Assembly: GCA_036771375.1 (NCBI GenBank)
Contig: DAIPHL010000006.1
Span: forward strand, 1-37,220
From: DAIPHL01 sp036771375
GTDB taxonomy: Bacteria; Synergistota; Synergistia; Synergistales; Synergistaceae
Reading direction: 5' to 3'
Length of the DNA stretch: 37,220 nt
Shown: positions 30,647-37,220 of the stretch, one piece after another
Layout: each line of letters starts with the position of its first letter
Position numbering within the stretch: position 1 is the first letter of the stretch
Notes under the pieces: generated by a model
Seen by the model: the letters and a program-made list of their open reading frames with translations, nothing else
What the model was told of the DNA's origin: nothing
Database searches by the model: none
Position numbers and translations under genes: made by a program

Positions 30647-31141
30647 TTACTTCAGCTCAGCCTTGAGCCCCTTGTTTGCGAGCTCATGTCGGAGCCACTC
30701 CGCTGTCTGATCGTCGAGGTTCAGTTCCGTTATTTCGTTGTCAAGGTTCGATTCGAACGCGTCCAGCGCGTCCCGGAAGAAGGGTTTTCCCCTCCGTGCC
30801 GGCTGGAAAACTTTCTTCGCTATGCTGTTCCCTTGGTTCCACGCCAGAGCGCGTTTCTTCCGTGGCCGAATGATCACGGCCTTGCGCCCCTCGTGCACGG
30901 CGCGCGCGTAGACTTTGTTCGTCCCCACGATGGCGGCGTCGCCCTTCGACGAGACGGATATCGAACGCCGCAGTTCGCCGCCCTGCTTGTCGTGCCCGCC
31001 TTCGATCGTCCGGCCACGCTTGGTCGTCTTGCGCCAACGCCTGGAGCCCTTGCCGACCGGAACGGTCTTCTTGACCGCTATCGCCCGTATACGATGGGCG
31101 ATTCGCAGTGCGACTCGCTGGAGGTCAATACCATCGGACAC
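30647..31141 (-). CDS. HK97 gp10-like head-tail/minor virion protein
   Basis: A 164-aa basic protein starting with GTG 31141, eight bases after GGAGG in the portal gene's 3' end. The conserved YARAVHEGRKAVIIRPRKKR followed by ARRGKPFFRDALDAFES is the gp10-like signature (residue 78 onward). Such proteins complete the neck or tail. Confidence 0.78.
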   Translation of the reverse strand: MSDGIDLQRVALRIAHRIRAIAVKKTVPVGKGSRRWRKTTKRGRTIEGGHDKQGGELRRSISVSSKGDAAIVGTNKVYARAVHEGRKAVIIRPRKKRALAWNQGNSIAKKVFQPARRGKPFFRDALDAFESNLDNEITELNLDDQTAEWLRHELANKGLKAELK

Positions 31142-31142
31142 A

Positions 31143-32276
31143 TCAGAAACCTCCGCGCCTGTTCAGTGATTTCAAGACTTCGTCCATCGCAGCCACCTCC
31201 GCCGAGATCGCTTCATCCGGTGTGCCTCCTTCCTCTGCCGACGGTCGGATACCCTTCAACTTGAACACCTCCGGCAGACCGGCGTCGCGCAGGAGCAGCG
31301 TTATTTTGCGCTCGATGAACTTCGTGCGCGGTTCTACCTTGGTGGCGATGAAGTTCCGCAGTTGGCCGTCGGCTTCTCCGGCTCCGCCTAACTGTCCCGC
31401 CGTGACGATGCCGACGAGCCTCGGCGGCACGCCGTGCGCGGCGAGAATTTCCTCCCGCGTCGCCTGCGTGAGTTTATCGAAAGGCATATCCCTGAAATCC
31501 GCCATGAGCTTTTCGAACTTGACCGTCGCGTTCTCGAAGGGGATCGAGAGCATCAGCGCGCGAAAGGCATTCTCCGCGCCCTTCATTTGGTTGAAGCCAT
31601 CCTGTATTTTTTTCTCAATGCTCTCGTCGAACTCCGCGCCCTCAAGGACGACCGCCAGCGCCGGCACGGCGAAGTTTTTAAAGAACGCCGCGTAAAACGT
31701 CTTTTTCTCCTGATCGAGCCGTAGCGCCTCCAAACAGGCAATCCACTCCGGCAGGCCGTACCACGTCGAAAGCGGGGAATAGCGCTTCAGATGAAAGAGC
31801 TCGTTCCGCCCGTCCCGCGCGCCAAAGGGCGAGAACAGAACCTGACTGCCGGTCTCCTGCACGTACTCTGTCAGCCTGTTCCCCGCAACCGAGGCATACA
31901 CGGTCTGGCCGTGCACGTGATAAATCTCTCCAATGCGCCCCTGCCTGCTGCGCGCTATCTCCAAATACCCGTTGCCAAGACACTCCCAATCCCAGACGAC
32001 CATGCCGAGAAGATCGAGGAACGTGTCCTGGTCGCCCGTTATTTCCTCCAAGAACCGCTCAACGTTGCTCGGAGCCTCGTATTCGAGCCCAACGGACATC
32101 TCGGCCTTGAGCGCGATGCACTGCGTATGAAATGCGTTCGAATAGGTCAGATCGAGTATCCGGGAAAGGGAGACGGGAGGATACACCAAACCTGCGAGCC
32201 CCTCACCGTCGGACGGCATGGATTCGCGCGTCTTCAAAATCGGCTCCAGCTTCCGTGTAAGGACGTCAACCAACAC
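31143..32276 (-). CDS. Phage portal protein (PBSX/P2 gpQ type)
   Basis: 377 aa from GTG 32276, which has GGAGG eight bases upstream; the open frame continuing to 34517 is only antisense to capsid genes. Typical portal elements are YSNAFHTQCIALKAEM, LGNGYLEIARSR, FHLKRYSPLSTWYGLPEW and FYAAFFKNFAVPALAVVLEG, the last being characteristic of PBSX-like portals. It forms the dodecameric DNA gate of the head. It lies about 10 kb from terminase and MuF, its usual neighbours, and on the strand opposite to protease and capsid. Confidence 0.88.
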   Translation of the reverse strand: MLVDVLTRKLEPILKTRESMPSDGEGLAGLVYPPVSLSRILDLTYSNAFHTQCIALKAEMSVGLEYEAPSNVERFLEEITGDQDTFLDLLGMVVWDWECLGNGYLEIARSRQGRIGEIYHVHGQTVYASVAGNRLTEYVQETGSQVLFSPFGARDGRNELFHLKRYSPLSTWYGLPEWIACLEALRLDQEKKTFYAAFFKNFAVPALAVVLEGAEFDESIEKKIQDGFNQMKGAENAFRALMLSIPFENATVKFEKLMADFRDMPFDKLTQATREEILAAHGVPPRLVGIVTAGQLGGAGEADGQLRNFIATKVEPRTKFIERKITLLLRDAGLPEVFKLKGIRPSAEEGGTPDEAISAEVAAMDEVLKSLNRRGGF

Positions 32277-32405
32277 AGAGATCACCTCCCGCCTCCTTCG
32301 CACAATATCCGAAAACCCCCCAAAAAATAAAGCTATATGTAGCTTTATTTTAAAAATGATAACTATTAGACTTGATTTCATAAACAAAAACAGGAGGTGT
32401 GTTTC
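32277..32405. promoter_or_regulatory. Divergent control region between portal and protease genes
   Basis: An AT-rich 129-bp region with a perfect inverted repeat of 12-bp arms (AAAATAAAGCTA, TATG, TAGCTTTATTTT; 32324-32351). It must hold the start signals of both the leftward portal unit and the rightward capsid/tail unit. No clear -35/-10 pair is seen, in keeping with late promoters that need an activator; the dyad is a candidate operator. Confidence 0.55.
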
Positions 32406-33197
32406 GTGCCAACGGAGCTGAAGAACATCAAGGTAGACTTTCTGTCGCTCGTCGCCAAGGGCGCGAACGGCAAAAAGATCATCTACAAATCCGGCGCAAA
32501 CAGACCGGCAGGAGCCGAGGAGATCGGGCTGATGAAGAAATCGTTCGTTAAGAGCGACGATCGGCAGATGGTCTATGCCGTCGTCTATTCGCCCGACGAG
32601 GTCGATGCGCAGGGCGAGTTTGCCAAGGCCTCGGCGATCGAAGCGGCGGCTTACGACTTTATGCGATCCCGAAACGTTCTGAACGTCGATGTGGATCACG
32701 ACTTCGATCCGAAGGCTGCCTTCGTCGCCGAGAGCTGGATCGTCAAGGGTGTCGACACGCTTTTTCCCGAGGAACGGGAGGGCGCATGGGCTGTCGGCAT
32801 CCGCGTCGAGGATCCCGAGCTGTGGGCGCGCGTGAAGAAGGGCGAGCTGGAGGGCATCAGCATGGCAGGCTGTGCCATCAAGGTCCGCAAGTCGGACGAA
32901 AACGAAGGAGGCGGTTTTTTGACCAAATTGGAGGAGATGCTCGGGCGGTTGCTCAAGGGCGAGCAGAAAGAAAAGACGGGAAAGCAGGAGGAGGCGCAAG
33001 AAGACAAGGATGCCTCCCTCGATGATTTTGTCGTGAAAATCGCCAAGGCCGTCAAGGATGAGGCGACCGCCGACATCGGCAAGCGTCTCGATGATTTTGC
33101 GGAGCGCCTGGAGAAGATCGAAAAATCCACGCTCGGCAAAACGAGCAACGGCGTCGGCGGCGACGACAAGAACGCCGAGAGCTGCGGGATCGCGTAA
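32406..33197 (+). CDS. XkdF-like prohead serine protease
   Basis: 263 aa from GTG 32406, eight bases after AGGAGG. The N-terminus VPTELKNIKVDFLSLVAKGAN, residues 51-70 QMVYAVVYSPDEVDAQG, His98 in VDVDHDFDP and Ser152 in GISMAGCAIKV match XkdF-type proteases. The C-terminal third is a charged coiled scaffold-like region, so the protein may combine protease and scaffold. It precedes the capsid gene by 12 bp. Confidence 0.87.
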   Translation: MPTELKNIKVDFLSLVAKGANGKKIIYKSGANRPAGAEEIGLMKKSFVKSDDRQMVYAVVYSPDEVDAQGEFAKASAIEAAAYDFMRSRNVLNVDVDHDFDPKAAFVAESWIVKGVDTLFPEEREGAWAVGIRVEDPELWARVKKGELEGISMAGCAIKVRKSDENEGGGFLTKLEEMLGRLLKGEQKEKTGKQEEAQEDKDASLDDFVVKIAKAVKDEATADIGKRLDDFAERLEKIEKSTLGKTSNGVGGDDKNAESCGIA

Positions 33198-33209
33198 GGA
33201 GGGACATTC

Positions 33210-34136
33210 ATGGCCAATATCAAGGAGATTATGGAGGAATTCCGGAAGAGTGGAGAGTTCAAACCCGAGCTGATCAACGTCGGAAACACGCTCCGTCCGG
33301 AGGAATCGAGCCGCTTCATCGACCTCATTGTAGCCGCCAGCGACTTCCTGAAGCGAATCACGGTCGAAAAGTGTAGTCGACTGAAAAAGGACGTTAACGT
33401 TTGGGATTTTATCCAGGAGACCCTGCAGCGCGTCCCGGAGGGCAAGGACCCCATTGATTACACGAGTCTCCGGAACGTCGGGAAACAGCTTGATCTCGCC
33501 GACGGGACGCTCTTCGGTTTCATCCCCTTCAGCTTTCTGGAGGATAACGCCAAAAACCCGCGTATCGAAAGCCTCGTCCAGAACAAGCTTTCCGGGGTCT
33601 ACTCGCGTGACGTCGTGCGCATGGGGTTCGTCGGTACGAAGGATGACAACAGCGGCGGGTTTCGGACGCTCAACAAGGGCTGGATTCAGCTCGTCAAAGA
33701 AGCCTCTGCGTCGAAAAAGGTCAATGTGGCTAATTACGACGCCGGTAGTGGCAGCGTCGATTGGTCCGCGCTGCTCGCCGAGATGATCCGGAGTCTCCCG
33801 GATATCTACAAGAGCGACAGCGCCGCGCTCATCATGACTCGGGCGGACCACGAGGAGTACGCCGAACAGATCGGCAATCGCGTCGCCGCTCATCCGGTCC
33901 TCTTCTCCGGAAAGACATTGACGCCGCTCGGTTACGACATCGTTCTCGTGGAACACATGCCCAGAAAACATGTGCTGTTCACACCGCTGAAGAACCTCGT
34001 CTTCGGGCATGGACGCGACATCCAACGGTTCCGGGAGATGTCCGGCGTCAAGCGCGGCATCAACTATACGATCAATTCGTATTTCGACTATCAGGTTGCC
34101 GTCGACGAGGCTGCCGTGATTGCCTGGGTGCAGTAG
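33210..34136 (+). CDS. Major capsid protein (P2 gpN-like, HK97 fold)
   Basis: A 308-aa protein with strong AAGGAGGG ribosome site. Recognisable segments are SGGFRTLNKGWIQLVKEAS around residue 148, DSAALIMTRADHEEYAEQIG, and FDYQVAVDEAAVIAWV at the end, all typical of P2-family capsids. It forms the head shell together with the preceding protease. Confidence 0.88.
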   Translation: MANIKEIMEEFRKSGEFKPELINVGNTLRPEESSRFIDLIVAASDFLKRITVEKCSRLKKDVNVWDFIQETLQRVPEGKDPIDYTSLRNVGKQLDLADGTLFGFIPFSFLEDNAKNPRIESLVQNKLSGVYSRDVVRMGFVGTKDDNSGGFRTLNKGWIQLVKEASASKKVNVANYDAGSGSVDWSALLAEMIRSLPDIYKSDSAALIMTRADHEEYAEQIGNRVAAHPVLFSGKTLTPLGYDIVLVEHMPRKHVLFTPLKNLVFGHGRDIQRFREMSGVKRGINYTINSYFDYQVAVDEAAVIAWVQ

Positions 34137-34160
34137 GAAGGGATGTAAAGGAGGCTCCGC

Positions 34161-34430
34161 ATGGATAAGATCGCGCTGAAGGTGCTGAACCGCCTTTCCG
34201 CCGTGTTTCCAGACTACATGGAGCTTGAGGTCTGCCGCAAGGACATCGACGTCAGCCATGCAGAGTTCAAACGGGGCATCGCATATCTGGAGGAGCTTGC
34301 CCTTATCGACATCAAGAAGGGTGCGATGGGCGTACACGAGGGAATCTACGGCGACGTCCGGGTTACTGCCAGCGGGCTTGACGCTCTGAACAAGCACTCC
34401 CGGAAAGTCCGGGCGACGTTCATCCGGTGA
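34161..34430 (+). CDS. Small winged-helix-like phage protein
   Basis: 89 aa, AAAGGAGG before ATG 34161. The layout (helices, HAEFKRGIAYLEELALIDIKKG, then GDVRVTASGLDALN) looks like a small winged helix. No family recognised; its place between capsid and connector suggests a structural or assembly role. Confidence 0.65.
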   Translation: MDKIALKVLNRLSAVFPDYMELEVCRKDIDVSHAEFKRGIAYLEELALIDIKKGAMGVHEGIYGDVRVTASGLDALNKHSRKVRATFIR

Positions 34431-34434
34431 CGAA

Positions 34435-34818
34435 ATGATCGAGATAGAAATCGCCGAGGTCCGCAGGTTGGGCGGTCTCCCGGCCGGTGTAAAGGATGAA
34501 CAGCTCGAACCGCACATCGCTAGCGCGGTCCAGAAGGTAAGCGCCTATTTAAGGGGCGTCCTGCCGACGAACGCGGCGGACATCGGCAGGGTTCGGCTTG
34601 CGGCGGCCAGCTTCGCCATCGCTTACGCGCTGCCGGTCCTGAACACTTTCTACCTGAGTCAGGCCGAAAAGGTTCCTCGAACTGTGGCGGAGACGGACTA
34701 CGTCTTCCACGATCCGAGCGAGGTACTGAAACTCGCGGCCTATTGGGAGAAACGAGGATACGACGCGTTGCGCGACGTCGGGCGCACCGGCGGCAGCGTC
34801 GGCGTAGTCGTGATTTAA
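34435..34818 (+). CDS. Head-tail connector/adaptor-like protein
   Basis: A 127-aa helical protein, start ATG 34435 four bases after the previous stop. The helices PHIASAVQKVSAYLRGVL and RLAAASFAIAYALPVLNTFY followed by LKLAAYWEKRGYDALRDVG resemble gp6/DUF1320-type adaptors that sit between portal and tail. Position fits. Family assignment is tentative. Confidence 0.6.
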   Translation: MIEIEIAEVRRLGGLPAGVKDEQLEPHIASAVQKVSAYLRGVLPTNAADIGRVRLAAASFAIAYALPVLNTFYLSQAEKVPRTVAETDYVFHDPSEVLKLAAYWEKRGYDALRDVGRTGGSVGVVVI

Positions 34819-34832
34819 GAAGGAGGTTACGT

Positions 34833-35600
34833 ATGAAGTTCATCACAGAGAGTCGGCTGCTCATGGAGCTCATCGTTTCACTGGCGGCGGGCATCGGCAT
34901 TCCGCCGGAGGCTGTGCTGGCAATAATTGAAGTGGAAAGCGATGGAAATCCTTACGCAACTGCCTACAACCAGAATTATTCGTGGGTGAATATGCAGGCG
35001 AAACGTCCGGCGAACTGCTCCGCGAACACGGAATCCGTCCACCAACGCACCGCATGGGGGCTGATGCAGGTGATGGGCGCTACCGCCCGACAGGCCGGTT
35101 TTGAAGGATGGCTTCCTGAACTTGTCGATCCGGAGGTCAACATGCGAACCGCCATCGCGTATTTGGCGCAACTTCGGCGGAAACACTTCGAAGCGCACGG
35201 TATTGACGGCGTCATCGCCGCCTACAACAGGGGTGCGCCGCGCAAATCGCCGGACGGCAACTTCGTCAATCAGGGATACGTCGACCGTGTCAAGGCGCTG
35301 ATGCCGAAGTACGAAGCCATCGTCCAAATCTACTTGGAGGGGCGAGGGAGGGGAACGGAGCAGGCTGCTACCGATAAGTCTGCCATCACCGATGGAGCGG
35401 AGATATCGGATAACCCCGCTGGTGACGCGAGCGGGCAGATCTCGGAAGCGGAGCTGCTGAAGAAGGAGCCGTGCGAACTCAGGCGCATCGCCAAGGGAAT
35501 GGGCCTCAAGCCTGCGTCCAATGCAAGCAAGGAGAAGCTTGTGACCATGATTCTCGCCGCTGTCGCCAAGGCAACGAAGTCTGCGAGCGAAAACATTTAA
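34833..35600 (+). CDS. Lytic transglycosylase (SLT) with C-terminal SAP/HeH-like motif
   Basis: 255 aa from ATG 34833 after AGGAGG. The SLT domain has Glu35 in IEVESDGNP, AWGLMQVM at 74-81 and AAYNRG at 129-134. Residues about 215-250 (LLKKEPCELRRIAKGMGLKP, then ASKEKLVTMIL) form a SAP/HeH-like helical motif. It could be a virion-associated enzyme that drills peptidoglycan at infection, given its place among structural genes; a second lysis enzyme is the alternative. Confidence 0.82.
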   Translation: MKFITESRLLMELIVSLAAGIGIPPEAVLAIIEVESDGNPYATAYNQNYSWVNMQAKRPANCSANTESVHQRTAWGLMQVMGATARQAGFEGWLPELVDPEVNMRTAIAYLAQLRRKHFEAHGIDGVIAAYNRGAPRKSPDGNFVNQGYVDRVKALMPKYEAIVQIYLEGRGRGTEQAATDKSAITDGAEISDNPAGDASGQISEAELLKKEPCELRRIAKGMGLKPASNASKEKLVTMILAAVAKATKSASENI

Positions 35601-35823
35601 ACGCCTGAAACCGCTTTCAAAGCGGGTTCAAACGGCATCCGTTTAAAAACCATACGGTGGAGAGGCTGAAATTCGCGGTAAACGGCAATCGAAAATATCC
35701 GTTTGCCGCGAGAACGCTCAAATACGCAGGTGTTTTGCTCTGCGGAATACCGGACTAGCCGGAGACGAAGTCATGCAAAATTAAACGCGTTTTGAACGGT
35801 TTTAAAGGGGGTTGCGGCAGGGG
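35601..35823. other. 223-bp hairpin-rich gap in the structural operon
   Basis: No gene seen. It contains three stem-loops: CCGCTTT-C-AAAGCGG (about 35612-35626), AAACGG-CAT-CCGTTT (35630-35644), and an 11-bp stem with one mismatch (35675-35685 with 35699-35709). It ends with CGCGTTTTGAACGGTTTTAAAG, similar in composition to elements at the prophage left end (17050-17110). It may hold a terminator and a late promoter. Confidence 0.55.
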
Positions 35824-36069
35824 ATGGCGGAACATGAATGTGCGAACTGCAACGGCATCGTCGACGAGCTTCGCGCGTTGCGCGGAGCGCTGAATGCCAA
35901 AGGGTTCGGAGAGGAGAATCCCGTCCTCGTGGAAATCGCGACCCTGAAGATACAGGTTCAGCACCTGCAAAGCAGTATGAAAGGCCTTCAGGCCGCACTC
36001 TGGGGCATCGCCGCCGGTGTGTTCGCCCTCATCATCAAAATGGTCGTGGAAGGGAGCCTGGGCAAGTGA
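35824..36069 (+). CDS. Small membrane protein, holin-like
   Basis: 81 aa from ATG 35824 with AAAGGGGG upstream. A cysteine pair (CANC, residues 5-8), a helical middle (EIATLKIQVQHLQSSM) and one C-terminal membrane helix (ALWGIAAGVFALIIKMVV) with a short polar end. The coil-plus-helix layout resembles XhlA-type haemolysin/holin accessory proteins. Role in lysis is inferred. Confidence 0.62.
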   Translation: MAEHECANCNGIVDELRALRGALNAKGFGEENPVLVEIATLKIQVQHLQSSMKGLQAALWGIAAGVFALIIKMVVEGSLGK

Positions 36070-36566
36070 TCCCGAACATAGAGACGATCCTAATCGAAGC
36101 ATTGGAGCGGCGCATCGTCGAGGCGCTGCCCGAAACGGCGCCGAATCCGGAAGCCGAGCCGGAGACGTTCGTTTCGTCCTTCGAAACCAGGAAATTCACG
36201 CCCTGCATACAGGCTCAGGAGACTCTCACCATCTTCGGCGAGGTGGAGGCGGAGATCTCCGTCGTCTTCTACTCGCAGAAAGAGCGGATGGACTACACGC
36301 CGTTGTACGTCAGCCTTGCGAAGAACCGCTATATCAAACTCGCGGAAGGTGTCTTTGCTTGTGTCGGACTTGGGAAATGCGAAACGGTGGAAGGCCCTTA
36401 CCTCTCCAACGACGCCTGGATCATCAGCGCGAAATATTACGTCTTCGAAATCGGCGACGGACTGGAATGGCAACCGCCCCGCGCGGGCGAGAGGGGAACG
36501 TCCGCGCCGGACCTCTACCCGTGCCCGACGTGGGACAAGCGGGACGAGCCGGAGGCCGTGATATGA
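36066..36566 (+). CDS. Tail-region protein, possibly tail completion/terminator
   Basis: 166 aa from GTG 36066, whose codon overlaps the previous stop. Starts VIPNIETILIEALERRIVEAL; the middle is beta-rich (TLTIFGEVEAEISVVFYSQ). Its start overlaps the small membrane gene and its end overlaps the gpV gene, so all three are coupled. Size and position fit tail terminator proteins of the Mu gp37 kind, but the match is weak. Confidence 0.6.
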   Translation: MIPNIETILIEALERRIVEALPETAPNPEAEPETFVSSFETRKFTPCIQAQETLTIFGEVEAEISVVFYSQKERMDYTPLYVSLAKNRYIKLAEGVFACVGLGKCETVEGPYLSNDAWIISAKYYVFEIGDGLEWQPPRAGERGTSAPDLYPCPTWDKRDEPEAVI

Positions 36567-37045
36567 GCGGCGAGCGGGAGCTGGAGCGCCGTATCGACAA
36601 CATCGTACAGGTCGGCGTCGTGTGCGAGGTGGACCACAAGGCAGGGCTCTGCCGGGTGTCCTTCGGCGAGCGCACCTCGCCCTGGTCGCCCTGGGTCATG
36701 CCCCGTGCCGGCAAGGACAAGGAGTACTGGCATCCGGACATCGGCGAGCAGGTATTGTACTTTTCTCCCTTCGGCGACGGCTCCGAAGGTTTCGTTCAGC
36801 TCGGCGTCATGAGCGACAGGATGCCTCTGCCGAAGGACGCGGGAGAGGGCGTGCACATACGGGAATACGAGGACGGAAGCAGGTTTTTGGTCGACCGTAT
36901 AAACCACGTCCTGGACATCCGGGACAGCCACGGAAGCTATATCAGAATGGTCGACGGAGACGTCGTCGTCAAGTCCGTGCGGCATATACATTTCAACTCG
37001 AGTGAACCGCATATTCCGCCGCACCTGGATTATATATTGGATTGA
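36563..37045 (+). CDS. Baseplate assembly protein V / spike
   Basis: 160 aa from ATG 36563, overlapping the previous stop. The N-terminal OB-fold (GVVCEVDHKAGLCRVSFGE, then WVMPRAGKDKEYWHPDIGEQ) and the later SYIRMVDGDVVVKSVRHIH turns belong to the gpV family, the central spike of contractile tails. Followed closely by a PAAR-like gene. Confidence 0.85.
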   Translation: MSGERELERRIDNIVQVGVVCEVDHKAGLCRVSFGERTSPWSPWVMPRAGKDKEYWHPDIGEQVLYFSPFGDGSEGFVQLGVMSDRMPLPKDAGEGVHIREYEDGSRFLVDRINHVLDIRDSHGSYIRMVDGDVVVKSVRHIHFNSSEPHIPPHLDYILD

Positions 37046-37060
37046 CAGGAGAGATAGTGG

Positions 37061-37220
37061 ATGCCGAGAGTCGCGCTGTTGGGAGATTATTGCACGGGAC
37101 ACGGTTGTTGGCCGGCAAGGGTGAACGACGAGGGCAGCCCGGACGTGTTCGTGAACGACATCCCCTGGCACCGCCAGGGAGATCACTGGGTGAGCCATTG
37201 TTGTACGCATCCGCAATGCA
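37061..37220 (+). CDS. PAAR-like spike tip protein (partial, runs off the window)
   Basis: ATG 37061 with ACAGGAGAG upstream, open to the window edge (53 codons). The pattern GDYCTGHGCWPARVN, VFVNDIPWHRQGD, HWVSHCC is that of PAAR-repeat proteins, with His and Cys residues for metal binding at the tip. Sits on the gpV spike. C-terminus not visible. Confidence 0.82.
   Translation, partial: MPRVALLGDYCTGHGCWPARVNDEGSPDVFVNDIPWHRQGDHWVSHCCTHPQC

Larger units (their letters stand above)
16871..37220. mobile_element. Mu-like transposable prophage (left end in window, right end beyond it)
   Basis: From 16871 to the right edge the genes are phage genes: MuA and MuB transposition proteins, Gam, GemA, Ner-like and CI-like regulators, BRO antirepressor, terminase, MuF, portal, XkdF-type protease, P2-like capsid, endolysin, transglycosylase, gpV and PAAR. 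There is no site-specific integrase, and the left boundary falls inside hxlR as expected for random transposition. Contractile-tail genes mark it as a myovirus-type phage. Core genes look intact. Confidence 0.85.

Noticed and set aside
32277..34517. Minus-strand open frame extending the portal ORF to 1124 aa
   Set aside because: The added part is antisense to the clear protease and capsid genes. A GTG with GGAGG at 32276 gives a normal-length portal.
1..37220. CRISPR arrays, rRNA or tRNA genes
   Set aside because: No regularly spaced direct repeats and no recognisable tRNA or rRNA segments were seen on either strand.

Overview
The window joins two very different pieces of DNA. Positions 1 to about 16,870 are bacterial chromosome from an anaerobe that appears to live on nucleobases and amino acids: it carries nucleobase and amidase-linked transporters, a pyridoxal-phosphate beta-eliminating lyase, an oxygen-sensitive tungsten-type aldehyde:ferredoxin oxidoreductase and a sodium symporter. 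Positions from about 16,871 to the right edge are most of a Mu-like transposable prophage with a contractile tail; its right end lies outside the window. The gene content would suit an amino-acid-fermenting Synergistota or Firmicutes bacterium, but no marker gene here settles the host, so the assignment is open.

Chromosomal part. (1) 95-2259 is a two-gene plus-strand unit: a divergent FolD-like protein and an NCS2 nucleobase permease. (2) 2275-4280 is a MATE exporter under a textbook MerR-type promoter, with its divergent merR regulator broken by frameshifts. (3) 4304-5437 is scar tissue: a 144-bp copy of the start of a gene found 7.5 kb downstream, then a decayed insertion sequence. (4) 5678-12421 is a YheO-type regulator followed by six co-directional genes: lyase, aldehyde:ferredoxin oxidoreductase, MoaD-like sulfur carrier, 43-residue membrane peptide, SSS symporter and a PepSY-like protein. 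This looks like one catabolic operon of unknown substrate. (5) 12542-15046 is a minus-strand unit of an NCS1 permease, an aliphatic-amidase-like hydrolase and a small protein. (6) 15572-16870 is a mosaic of truncated pieces (GyrI-like start codons, ICE integrase, relaxase tail, hxlR tail).

Prophage part. Repressor (plus) and Ner-like gene (minus) diverge around 27.8 kb over a clear operator region. The early operon runs leftward: small regulators, BRO antirepressor, MuA, MuB, Gam, GemA, and then, unusually, terminase, a zinc-ribbon protein and a MuF head protein with a C-terminal toxin-like domain and an adjacent acidic candidate immunity protein. To the right of the repressor are two AT-rich accessory genes of unknown function, including a four-helix membrane protein, that may form a lysogeny or defence module. 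Next come leftward endolysin, gp10-like and portal genes, and finally rightward protease, capsid, connector, transglycosylase, gpV and PAAR genes. The head module is therefore split into three blocks in two orientations. The left prophage end appears to sit inside hxlR at 16870/16871.

Most interesting targets: the lyase/oxidoreductase operon, whose lyase lacks the residues that define tyrosine or tryptophan specificity; the MuF toxin and putative immunity pair; the unknown two-gene accessory module; and the split architecture of the phage.
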